A stretch of DNA of 11,500 bases from Chloroflexota bacterium. GTDB taxonomy: Bacteria > Chloroflexota > Dehalococcoidia > Lucifugimonadales > Lucifugimonadaceae. Under the pieces are notes generated by a model, which saw nothing but the letters and a program-made list of their open reading frames with translations, was not told the origin of the DNA and ran no database searches. Each line of letters begins with the position of its first letter. The first letter of the stretch is position 1. The stretch spans positions 1-11,500 of the forward strand of contig VXTA01000095.1 in NCBI GenBank assembly GCA_009837685.1. Direction: 5' to 3'. This document shows, piece after piece, positions 1 to 6,289 of the stretch. The position numbers were made by a program, and so were the translations under genes.

Positions 1-42
1 TCCGACTACTCCTCCCAAGAAGATGTATCGTTTGGCGCTCAT
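1..42 (-). CDS. Possible 5' end of a divergent gene running off the left edge
   Basis: A minus-strand ATG at 40-42 opens a frame that stays open to the window edge. It would encode about 14 residues starting MSAKRYIFLGGVVG, which resembles the start of a signal peptide or membrane segment. No good Shine-Dalgarno sequence precedes the ATG; an AGAGG lies about 18 bases upstream, too far to be convincing. Fourteen open codons are weak evidence on their own. The main support is that the space up to the dehydratase would then be a normal divergent intergenic region. Confidence 0.2.
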   Translation of the reverse strand, partial: MSAKRYIFLGGVVG

Positions 43-79
43 TCGGTCGATGTTAAACGAACCTCTATACACTCCCGTC

Positions 80-99
80 ATTCCGGCGAAAGCCGGAAT
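80..99. repeat. Perfect hairpin repeat unit (ATTCCGGC-GAAA-GCCGGAAT)
   Basis: Two 8-base arms, ATTCCGGC (80-87) and GCCGGAAT (92-99), pair perfectly around GAAA, a GNRA-type tetraloop. The wider unit, from about CCCGTC at 74 to CCAG at 103, resembles the short dispersed palindromic 'GTCATTCCGGCGAAAGCCGGAATCC' type of repeat seen between genes in many bacteria. That resemblance is from memory and was not searched. Only one copy is in this window. It lies about 80 bases upstream of the dehydratase start, so it may be in its leader or simply intergenic. Confidence 0.7.
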
Positions 100-127
100 C
101 CAGTTGTGTGAGACCATCTACGCCTGA

Positions 128-154
128 TTGCTAGTGCGCGCTGCCCTGTACAAT
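128..154 (+). promoter_or_regulatory. Weak candidate promoter for the dehydratase gene
   Basis: TACAAT at 149-154 matches the sigma-70 -10 consensus at five of six positions. The best upstream hexamer is TTGCTA at 128-133 with a short 15-base spacer. The pair would give a leader of about 20 bases that includes the ribosome binding site. The -35 and spacing are poor, so this is only a candidate. Confidence 0.25.
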
Positions 155-164
155 CTCGTTGCGC

Positions 165-174
165 AAAGGTAGGT
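165..174 (+). promoter_or_regulatory. Ribosome binding site of the dehydratase gene
   Basis: AAAGGTAGGT lies just upstream of the ATG at 182. The second AGG (171-173) is 8 bases from the start codon, which supports this start. Confidence 0.55.
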
Positions 175-181
175 AACACTG

Positions 182-1927
182 ATGACCAACTCTAACGGCA
201 AAGTTCTTCGCAGCGAAGCATGGTTCGGACCCCGCGACCTCGAGGGCTTCTTGCATCGCTCCGGTTTGAAGAATCAAGGCTGGGACGAAGACTCGTTCTC
301 GGGCAAGCCGGTCATCGGCATCGCCAACTCATGGAGCGAGGCGACGCATTGCAATGCCCACCTTCGCATGGTCGCCGAGCACGTCAAGCGTGGAGTTATT
401 GCAGCCGGTGGCTTCCCACTGGAATTTCCGACAATCTCACTAGGCGAGTTCTTTCTCGCTCCAACATCCATGCTCTATCGCAACCTGATGGCGATGGATG
501 TGGAAGAGATGATCCGAGGGTTGCCCATCGACGGCGTAGTGCTACTCTCCAACTGCGACAAGACGACGCCTGCGATGCTCATGGGCGCTGCTTCCGCCGA
601 CTTGCCAGCGATCATAGTCACCGGTGGTCCGCAACTGAAAGGCAACTGGCGGGGTGAAGAACTCGGTTCGTGCACTGATTGCCGCCGCTACTGGTCGGAA
701 CTCCGCGCCGGTACCATCACACAGGCCGAGTACGACTCGATGGAGGAGGCGATTTACCGCTCGCCTGGCCACTGCATGGTGATGGGCACCGCTAGCACGA
801 TGTCGGTGATCTGCGAAGCCCTAGGCATGACCTTGCCTGGAGGGGCAGCGATACCCGGTGCCGACTCGCGCCGTCGCGTATTCGCAGAACGTGCCGGTGC
901 GACCGCGGTCGACCTCGTGCGACGCAACATGCGACCCTCCGAGATCCTCACTGAAGAAGCGTTCGAGAATGCCGCGCTGTCCCTGCTCGCACTGGGAGGA
1001 TCTACCAACGCGATCATCCACTTGACCGCCATCGCCGGACGCGCCGGGGTAGACCTCCCGCTCGCACGATGGGAGGAGCTTTCAGAGCGAGTGCCCGTCA
1101 TCGCCAATCTCAAACCGTCGGGCAAATTCCTGATGGAAGACTTCTTCTACGCCGGGGGTGCGCCCGCGTTCTTCAAGAAGATTCTCCACCTGCTAAACCG
1201 GGACTGCACCAACGTCAACGGTCAGACACTCGCCGAAAACGTCGCTCACGCCGACTGCCACAACGACGATGTCATCCTATACCCGGCGCATGCCCTCTAT
1301 CCTGACGGCGGCATCTCGATCCTGCACGGCTCGCTAGCTCCCGATGGCGCGGTCATAAAACGCTCAGCAGCGTCTCCGAAACTGCTTCAGCACACCGGTC
1401 GTGCGATCGTGTTCTCGAGTCCGGCCGACCTCAGTCGGCGTATCGACGATCCGGACCTCGACATAACCGAGGACGACGTTCTAGTGATGCAGTCGGCAGG
1501 CCCGATTGGCGGCCCCGGCATGCCAGAAGCCGGGTTCATGCCGCTGCCGCGCAAGATCCTCGAACAAGGTGTCCGCGACATGGTTCGCATATCTGACGCC
1601 CGAATGAGCGGCACCGCGTTCGGCACCGTAGTGCTGCACGTCTCGCCCGAATCGGCCATCGGCGGCCCATTGGCACTCGTCCGCGACGGCGACATGATCT
1701 CCCTAGACGCCAACAGCGGTCGCTTGGACTTATTGGTCGACGATGCTGAATTGGAGCGGCGCCGATCCGAACTCCAATCTCGGGATATGACCAACGGATA
1801 TATCGACCGAGGTTACATGCATGTCTACAACCGCCACGTCATGCAAGCGCAACACGGCTGCGATTTCGATTTCGCAGTGGGTCGAACCCCTGTGGCGACG
1901 CATGTTGAGATGGAGGGGGCTCATTGA
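182..1927 (+). CDS. IlvD/Edd-family sugar-acid dehydratase (L-arabonate dehydratase-like)
   Basis: The 581-residue product is full length for the IlvD/Edd family of Fe-S dehydratases, which remove water from 2,3-dihydroxy acids to give 2-keto-3-deoxy acids in the cytoplasm. The three conserved cluster cysteines are visible: C57 in HCNAHLR, C125 in NCDKTTP and C198 in SPGHCMVMGTAST. K127 of the CDKTTP motif is the usual carbamylated Mg ligand. The late motif DARMSGTAFGTVVLHV carries the catalytic-type serine at S476. The wording of these motifs, and the neighbouring sugar and hydroxy-acid oxidoreductases, favour a pentonate/hexonate dehydratase over the branched-chain amino acid enzyme IlvD. 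An extra cysteine pair (C164, C167 in SCTDC) was noted; its role is unknown. This is the only large gene on the plus strand, and its end overlaps the repaired DUF2442-like gene by 7 bases, tail to tail. The family is certain; the substrate is a guess. Confidence 0.93.
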   Translation: MTNSNGKVLRSEAWFGPRDLEGFLHRSGLKNQGWDEDSFSGKPVIGIANSWSEATHCNAHLRMVAEHVKRGVIAAGGFPLEFPTISLGEFFLAPTSMLYRNLMAMDVEEMIRGLPIDGVVLLSNCDKTTPAMLMGAASADLPAIIVTGGPQLKGNWRGEELGSCTDCRRYWSELRAGTITQAEYDSMEEAIYRSPGHCMVMGTASTMSVICEALGMTLPGGAAIPGADSRRRVFAERAGATAVDLVRRNMRPSEILTEEAFENAALSLLALGGSTNAIIHLTAIAGRAGVDLPLARWEELSERVPVIANLKPSGKFLMEDFFYAGGAPAFFKKILHLLNRDCTNVNGQTLAENVAHADCHNDDVILYPAHALYPDGGISILHGSLAPDGAVIKRSAASPKLLQHTGRAIVFSSPADLSRRIDDPDLDITEDDVLVMQSAGPIGGPGMPEAGFMPLPRKILEQGVRDMVRISDARMSGTAFGTVVLHVSPESAIGGPLALVRDGDMISLDANSGRLDLLVDDAELERRRSELQSRDMTNGYIDRGYMHVYNRHVMQAQHGCDFDFAVGRTPVATHVEMEGAH

Positions 1928-2281
1928 GCAAGCCGGGCTTTGACCTTGGCTTCTAATTCTTCCCAAGGGCGCCCAGTCAACTCCACAAAGAGCCAAGTTA
2001 AACAGAAACCCCATATCGGACTCTTCGGGGTCATCCCCCCAACGAATGTCGCCTCCGTGAGCGGGTATCCACACGTTTTCGAAAACGCGGCGGTCTTGCC
2101 AAGGTTGAAACCATGGCTTCTCGGCGTACTCAGCCAAGTCCAGCTCGCCTTCTACACCGTTGCTGAGCTTAACCCAAATCCGAAAGCCTTCGAGCGCCTT
2201 TACGCCGACCACATGAATATCAACCACCCTGGACACCCCCTCTTCGTTGTCGGTCAAAGAATCATTTGTTGAATTCACCAT
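1921..2281 (-). pseudogene. DUF2442-like small protein, frameshifted
   Basis: The frame from ATG 2281 gives a DUF2442-like domain: VVDIHVVGVKALEGFRIWVK, then GELDLAEYAEK, then DIRWGDDPEESDM. After that the family pattern is lost and the unshifted frame runs on antisense into the dehydratase gene, stopping only at 1730. Dropping one base in the GGGG run (CCCC at 2009-2012 on the plus strand) restores a sensible ending, MGFCLTWLFVELTGRPWEEL followed by EAKVKARLAQ, and a TGA at 1921-1923. The repaired protein would be 119 residues. The start is uncertain: a GTG near VSRVVDI also fits, and neither start has a strong Shine-Dalgarno sequence. The function of DUF2442 is not established; some members occur near toxin-antitoxin genes. 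The gene follows the methyltransferase-nuclease with a 62-base gap, in the same orientation. It may be a true pseudogene, a sequencing indel, or, less likely, a programmed +1 frameshift. Confidence 0.8.
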
Positions 2282-2343
2282 ATCGAACCGTCATCCCTAA
2301 CAATGATAGTACCGAACATTATTGATCCACTTCAGAGCTAGAA

Positions 2344-4017
2344 TCATCCAAACGGCACTCCTTGGTCCGCCAGATCGATCATGTCTGGCTCACGATTGGC
2401 GAACGCGGTCAACATTACTGGCAAGTCCGGATATTTTCCCGAGAAGTAATCCTCAATCGTAAACAGTTGAAGTTTCGGATGCGTTCGTCCACCGATCTCA
2501 ACGGTTCCCGCAGCCAGTGCCTGTCGTGCTCCAGATGTAACCGAATCGTTGTCCATCGCAATCATCACACCCATCATTGCGTCTGAGTCTGCCATGCTTC
2601 CAATAAACTCTCTGACAAGGTTTGGACCGACGCGTTTTCCTCCTTTTACTTGAGCAATCACCAGATGCCGCTCACCATTGGCCCGGGCATATCCGTGCCC
2701 ATCAACACCACGGTCTCCTGTCTTGCGCTCGTTGGGCAACATACCGCGAATACGCGATACCGCCCATGCTTCAAATTGGAAAGGATCACGTTTGAATAGG
2801 TCCCTCGCGGCCTCCATATCTCCCGGACGACCAATAACGCGTGGCTGCTCGTTTAGCCGCTCTCTGAATCGATACTCAACAACCGCTATCGCAAGGTGAG
2901 TGATGTCGATCCCGATCCAGGGGCGTCTTGATGCCTCTGCGACATGCAGTGTCGTACCACAACCGCAATACGGGTCCATCACGAGTCCATCCTTTGGGCA
3001 TGCCACTTCCACTAGTTGTTTCACCAATCCCTCAGGTTTCTGGGTTGGGTATCCTAGATACTCTTTTCCCTTGTTGTAGTTCGTGAAACCGATTGGTTCA
3101 AGGATCAGGTTTTGCGGGCCGGATGGCGTGTCCGCAGCCGCGTATCGCTTCAACCCCGGCCAGAAACCTCGTTGGGGGTGATGAATCAGGCCGGCAACAT
3201 CCAAAGCGTCCAACCTGTCATGGACGCCATCGATCGCACGATAATCGGGAATGAAATTTTCTTCAATCCACTTGGCGTAACTGCTGGTTTTTGGAATCGC
3301 CCAATGACGATTCCTCGCGTCAACATCGTAACCGTTCCAAGGTTTGCCGCTCTCACCTCCCCGTTTTTCAGCTGCCGTAAGGTCCCCGGTTCTAAACCGA
3401 CCAAATTCGTCCGAGGATGGATAGCGTTTTGCCAACTCAGCTTCTGTGCGACTCACAGATATCGCTTGACCTCGCCAATACGATACATCGCTCTTGGCGT
3501 ATAAGAAAATCGTGTCGACTATCCGACCAAACCGTTTCGCATCATTGTGCGCCGTGGCGCGACGCCAGTAGACTGCGTTGCGATAATTGATCGCTCCAAA
3601 AACCGCGTCTAAAAGCAACTTGACGTGATGACTTGCGGTGTCGTCGCAATGCAGATACAAAGAACCTGTTTGCTTCAAAAGCCGCCGCATCTCGTGCAGG
3701 CGAGGAGCGAGATGGCAGAGATATGCGAACATGCCGGAATGTCCCAGCATCGTCTCGAAACCTCTGATCGCGGTTGCCAGATCGCCTCCGGCAATCAGTG
3801 CCGCATCTCGATCTTCGACTGCTTGTTGACCCCAACGCCAAGTGTCTTCAAATGCACGCGCTTGAGCAGATGCTTCTCCCAGCCCAGAAACAAAAAGCTG
3901 ATTGTAGGTCTGGTTTGAGTTAAACGGGGGATCGAGATAGATCAAGTCAACCGATTCGGATGGCCATTGACGCATCCAGTCCAAGTTGTCACCGTAGTAC
4001 AGAGAGTTTGAAAGCAT
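2344..4017 (-). CDS. Beta-class DNA methyltransferase fused to an Mrr-like nuclease domain
   Basis: The 557-residue product has two parts. Residues 1 to about 395 are an amino-methyltransferase (N6-adenine or N4-cytosine): catalytic DPPF at 29-32 comes first, and the AdoMet-binding motif DPYCGCGTT at 348-356 comes late, followed by GIDI at 369-372. That order defines the beta class. YPTQKPEGL (323-331) is the usual motif just before the AdoMet site, and about 140-320 should hold target recognition. Residues from about 412 to 525 resemble the Mrr/PD-(D/E)xK fold: FEAWAVSRI (E416), GDRGVDG (D439) and a strand ending IAQVK (Q456, K458). The active-site pattern is thus intact. The likely role is a single-chain restriction-modification enzyme acting on DNA; the recognition site is unknown. 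ATG 4017 gives the usual family start (LYYGDNLDWM...VDLIYLDPPF), though without a clear Shine-Dalgarno sequence. No partner restriction or specificity gene is present. The gene is AT-richer than its neighbours. Confidence 0.9.
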   Translation of the reverse strand: MLSNSLYYGDNLDWMRQWPSESVDLIYLDPPFNSNQTYNQLFVSGLGEASAQARAFEDTWRWGQQAVEDRDAALIAGGDLATAIRGFETMLGHSGMFAYLCHLAPRLHEMRRLLKQTGSLYLHCDDTASHHVKLLLDAVFGAINYRNAVYWRRATAHNDAKRFGRIVDTIFLYAKSDVSYWRGQAISVSRTEAELAKRYPSSDEFGRFRTGDLTAAEKRGGESGKPWNGYDVDARNRHWAIPKTSSYAKWIEENFIPDYRAIDGVHDRLDALDVAGLIHHPQRGFWPGLKRYAAADTPSGPQNLILEPIGFTNYNKGKEYLGYPTQKPEGLVKQLVEVACPKDGLVMDPYCGCGTTLHVAEASRRPWIGIDITHLAIAVVEYRFRERLNEQPRVIGRPGDMEAARDLFKRDPFQFEAWAVSRIRGMLPNERKTGDRGVDGHGYARANGERHLVIAQVKGGKRVGPNLVREFIGSMADSDAMMGVMIAMDNDSVTSGARQALAAGTVEIGGRTHPKLQLFTIEDYFSGKYPDLPVMLTAFANREPDMIDLADQGVPFG

Positions 4018-4045
4018 GTTGAAGACGCAAGATTTCTCGGAATCG

Positions 4046-4071
4046 CTACAAAAACTATACGGATTTTGTAG
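4046..4071. promoter_or_regulatory. Inverted repeat CTACAAAA-N10-TTTTGTAG upstream of the methyltransferase
   Basis: Two perfect 8-base arms (4046-4053 and 4064-4071) are spaced by 10 bases, so their centres are 18 bases apart, close to two helical turns. The repeat lies about 30-55 bases upstream of the methyltransferase ATG and spans a good -10 hexamer. This is the layout expected of an operator for a dimeric repressor or of self-regulation by the methyltransferase. No regulator gene is visible nearby. Confidence 0.45.
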
Positions 4072-4081
4072 ACCTCGTCAC
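4054..4081 (-). promoter_or_regulatory. Candidate promoter of the methyltransferase-nuclease gene
   Basis: On the minus strand GTGACG (4076-4081) and TATAGT (4054-4059) are separated by 16 bases. They match the -35 and -10 consensus at four and five of six positions respectively. Transcription would start near 4047 and give a leader of about 30 bases. The preceding gene ends at 4128, so this 110-base gap gives the methyltransferase its own promoter. Confidence 0.4.
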
Positions 4082-4127
4082 GAAAAAATGGCGGACAGTC
4101 GAAATAATCCAGTAGTTTTCTCGCTCT

Positions 4128-5141
4128 TTAAGGCGTCGGAGCATCCGCAGGTATCAAACCCTCGGCCTTCATCTCAGACCAAACATCGTCGGGTATCTCC
4201 GCACTCACCAATTCGAAGTTCTGCTCTAACTCCGGCACTGACTGCGCGCCTGGTATCGCCGACGCAACCGCCGGATGTGCGAGCACGAACTGCAACGCCG
4301 CGGCCTTCAAATCCACGCCATGCCGCCTGCATACCGCGTCCAACTTCCGTGCCTTCTCGACCAATTGTTCCGGTGCAATCTCGTAGTCGAAAGTCACCGT
4401 CCCGTCCAGATCACGCGCCAATATCCCGCTGTTGTAGGGGCCACCGATGATGATCTTCACATCCCGCTCTAAACACAAAGGCAGGAATTCCGGATAAGCC
4501 ACATGGTCCAGCAATGTGTACCGCCCGGCCAGCAATACCGCATCAATGTCGAACCGATGGATAAACCCGGTCGGCATCTCCCACTCGTTCATCCCGCAAC
4601 CTATCGCCTTGACCACGCCCTGTTCGCGCAGTTCGATCAACGTTGGGAACCCCTCTGCGATCGCTTCGTCTTCTCCATGTGCCGCCCTGTCGGGATCGTG
4701 AATCAGCACAATTTCGACGTGATCAGTTTGTAGCCGTTCCAGGCTCTCTTCGATCGACCTCAAAACGTTGTCGCGGGTCCATGTGTCAACGGAATAGTGT
4801 TCCGCGAAGTTGTCTGGTGATTCTTCCGCGGTTATTCCACCCTCAACAGGCTCCAACACACGACCTACTTTGGTCGAAATCACGTAGCTGTCGCGATCGA
4901 CACCCTTGAGAGCCGCTCCGTAGCGGACTTCGCTCACACCTACTCCGTACAGCGGTGCGGTGTCGAAGTAGTTGATGCCAAGGTCGTGGGCGCGTCTGAT
5001 GATCCGTCCAGCCTCGTCGCTCGCCGTCCCTCCATAGAGTCCGTCACCGAGAACCATACCGCTCAATGGCGCGCCTCCAAGACCGAGACGCGTGACTTCG
5101 ATGCCCTGTGTGCCTATCGATACCTTTTCTAGCGGGTCCAA
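4128..5141 (-). CDS. Aldo/keto reductase, D-threo-aldose 1-dehydrogenase / pyridoxal 4-dehydrogenase type
   Basis: This is an NAD(P)-dependent (alpha/beta)8-barrel oxidoreductase of the aldo/keto reductase superfamily, 337 residues from the start chosen here. The catalytic tetrad is visible: D60 and Y65 in NYFDTAPLYG, K91 in ISTKVG and H148 in IVLIHDPD. The opening RLGLGGAPLSGMV and the motif YGVGVSEVRYGAAL resemble the aldose (L-fucose/L-galactose/D-threo-aldose) 1-dehydrogenase branch, which oxidises a free sugar to its lactone. The start is the TTG at 5139-5141: a perfect GGAGG (5148-5152) lies 6 bases upstream, and the protein then begins MDPLEKVSIGTQGIEV, as usual for the family. The longer reading from ATG 5192 would overlap the preceding gene by 26 bases and add 17 residues with no family match. 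With the TTG start the gap to the dehydrogenase gene is 25 bases, so the two are probably co-transcribed. The substrate is inferred. Confidence 0.9.
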   Translation of the reverse strand: MDPLEKVSIGTQGIEVTRLGLGGAPLSGMVLGDGLYGGTASDEAGRIIRRAHDLGINYFDTAPLYGVGVSEVRYGAALKGVDRDSYVISTKVGRVLEPVEGGITAEESPDNFAEHYSVDTWTRDNVLRSIEESLERLQTDHVEIVLIHDPDRAAHGEDEAIAEGFPTLIELREQGVVKAIGCGMNEWEMPTGFIHRFDIDAVLLAGRYTLLDHVAYPEFLPLCLERDVKIIIGGPYNSGILARDLDGTVTFDYEIAPEQLVEKARKLDAVCRRHGVDLKAAALQFVLAHPAVASAIPGAQSVPELEQNFELVSAEIPDDVWSEMKAEGLIPADAPTP

Positions 5142-5147
5142 ATGATA

Positions 5148-5152
5148 CCTCC
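5148..5152 (-). promoter_or_regulatory. Shine-Dalgarno GGAGG that fixes a TTG start
   Basis: The minus-strand sequence GGAGG-TATCAT-TTG has ideal 6-base spacing. It decides the aldo/keto reductase start in favour of TTG at 5139-5141 over the ATG at 5190-5192. Confidence 0.75.
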
Positions 5153-5166
5153 GCGTATTGTGACTG

Positions 5167-6231
5167 TCACGAAACCAACGCTGCGATCGCATCGCCTACC
5201 GCCGTGGTCGACGAAGAACCACCTAAATCGGGCGTCAAGGTTTCGCCTTCCTGCAAAAGCTCCTCAACCGCCGATCTGACATCCGACGCGGCCTTATCTT
5301 CACCGAGGTGGTCAAGCATCAATGCGGCGGTCAATATTTGTGCCATCGGATTGGCGATGCCCATACCTGCGATGTCGGGTGCGCTGCCATGTGTCGGCTC
5401 GAACATTGAAGGGCTAGTACGTGTCGGATCGAGGTTGGCGCTTGATGCCAGACCCATCGATCCAGTGATGATCGCTCCGATGTCGGTCAGGATATCGCCG
5501 AAAAGGTTCGAAGCTACAACAACATCGAATTTCTCTGGTCGACGAATAAAGTCCATACATGCGGCGTCGATCAACAGCGAATCGGTCGTGATATCTGGAT
5601 ACTCTTCCTTGACCGCATCGAACGTCCGATCCCACAGCACCATGCCGTAGCCCTGTGCGTTCGACTTGGTTATCGAGGTCACGTGCATCTTATTGTTGCG
5701 TTCACGCGCCAGTTCGAAGGCGTAACGGATGACGCGTTCGCATCCCTTGCGAGTGAAGACTGACGATTGCACCGCCACTTCGCCCGGGAAATCTCGGTAC
5801 TGGAAACCACCGACGTTGGCATATTCGCCCTCGGTGTTTTCACGCACGACGATGAGGTCGATATCGTAGGGCTTGACATCCTTGAGGGGCGAAGCTACAC
5901 CCGGGAGTAAAACAGAAGGCCGAACGCACGCGTACTGGTCAAACGCTCTGCGGATCGGCAATAGCAGTCCGTTAAGCGTGATGTGGTCTTGAACCTCCGG
6001 ATGCCCTACTGCACCGAGGAATATGGCATCGAAGCCCCGCAACTGCTCCACGCCGTCCGACGGCATCATCTCGCCATGCTCGAAATAGTAGTCCGAACTC
6101 CACGGAAACTCAACGAAATCCCACTCGATGCCGTGCTTGTCGGCGAGCGCGTGCAAGACCTTTAGCGCTTCGTCGACGACATCCACGCCGATACCGTCGC
6201 CTTTTATCACCGCGATGCTGTGTTTACCCAA
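5167..6231 (-). CDS. Tartrate / D-malate dehydrogenase-type enzyme (isocitrate/isopropylmalate dehydrogenase family)
   Basis: The 354-residue product is full length for NAD- and divalent-metal-dependent beta-decarboxylating dehydrogenases of 2-hydroxy acids. Visible landmarks are GDGIG (11-15), R95 in LPIRRAFDQY, ENTEGEYANVGG (131-142), catalytic K189 in ITKSNA, metal-ligand candidates D222 (DAACMD), D246 and D250 (GDILTD), and EPTHGSAPDIAG (278-289). GAVGHPEVQDHITLNGLLLPIRRAFDQY-type wording (73-100) is typical of tartrate dehydrogenase/decarboxylase and D-malate dehydrogenase (TtuC/DmlA), not of LeuB or Icd. The start is a TTG (6229-6231) with GGAGG 12 bases upstream, a rather long spacing, but the resulting N-terminus GKHSIAVIKGDGIG fits the family exactly. 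The gene sits between two other oxidoreductases: a reductase 58 bases upstream and the aldo/keto reductase 25 bases downstream. Substrates could be tartrate, D-malate or a related C4 acid; sequence alone does not decide. Confidence 0.92.
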   Translation of the reverse strand: MGKHSIAVIKGDGIGVDVVDEALKVLHALADKHGIEWDFVEFPWSSDYYFEHGEMMPSDGVEQLRGFDAIFLGAVGHPEVQDHITLNGLLLPIRRAFDQYACVRPSVLLPGVASPLKDVKPYDIDLIVVRENTEGEYANVGGFQYRDFPGEVAVQSSVFTRKGCERVIRYAFELARERNNKMHVTSITKSNAQGYGMVLWDRTFDAVKEEYPDITTDSLLIDAACMDFIRRPEKFDVVVASNLFGDILTDIGAIITGSMGLASSANLDPTRTSPSMFEPTHGSAPDIAGMGIANPMAQILTAALMLDHLGEDKAASDVRSAVEELLQEGETLTPDLGGSSSTTAVGDAIAALVS

Positions 6232-6243
6232 AGCTAGACCAAG

Positions 6244-6248
6244 CCTCC
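6244..6248 (-). promoter_or_regulatory. Shine-Dalgarno GGAGG before the TTG-started dehydrogenase
   Basis: GGAGG on the minus strand lies 12 bases upstream of the TTG at 6229-6231. The spacing is longer than optimal, but no nearer start in frame fits the family better. Confidence 0.5.
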
Positions 6249-6269
6249 GAATACGAGTCTTTTGTATTC
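6249..6269. repeat. Small inverted repeat in the gap between two oxidoreductase genes
   Basis: GAATAC (6249-6254) and GTATTC (6264-6269) form a perfect 6-base stem with a 9-base loop. It lies in the 58-base gap just upstream of the GGAGG of the tartrate-type dehydrogenase. The stem is AT-rich and weak. It could modulate translation of the downstream gene or be chance. Confidence 0.3.
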
Positions 6270-6289
6270 CTAAATGTCGGTTGGGTCAT

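Noticed and set aside
1730-1920. C-terminal extension of the DUF2442-like reading frame, antisense to the dehydratase
   Set aside because: The sequence here is a run-on after a frameshift. Shifting by one base at 2009-2012 gives a family-like ending and a stop at 1921.
1940-2272. Plus-strand open frame of 110 codons
   Set aside because: It lies antisense to the DUF2442-like gene and shows no family pattern.
4016-4450. Plus-strand open frame of 144 codons starting in the methyltransferase promoter gap
   Set aside because: It is antisense to the aldo/keto reductase and Pro/Ser/Arg-rich, with no motif.
5142-5192. N-terminal extension of the aldo/keto reductase from ATG 5192
   Set aside because: It overlaps the preceding gene and lacks family similarity, whereas the TTG at 5139-5141 has an ideal GGAGG.
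5108-5650. Plus-strand open frame of 180 codons
   Set aside because: It is antisense to the tartrate-type dehydrogenase. Its serine- and proline-rich composition is typical of a shadow frame.
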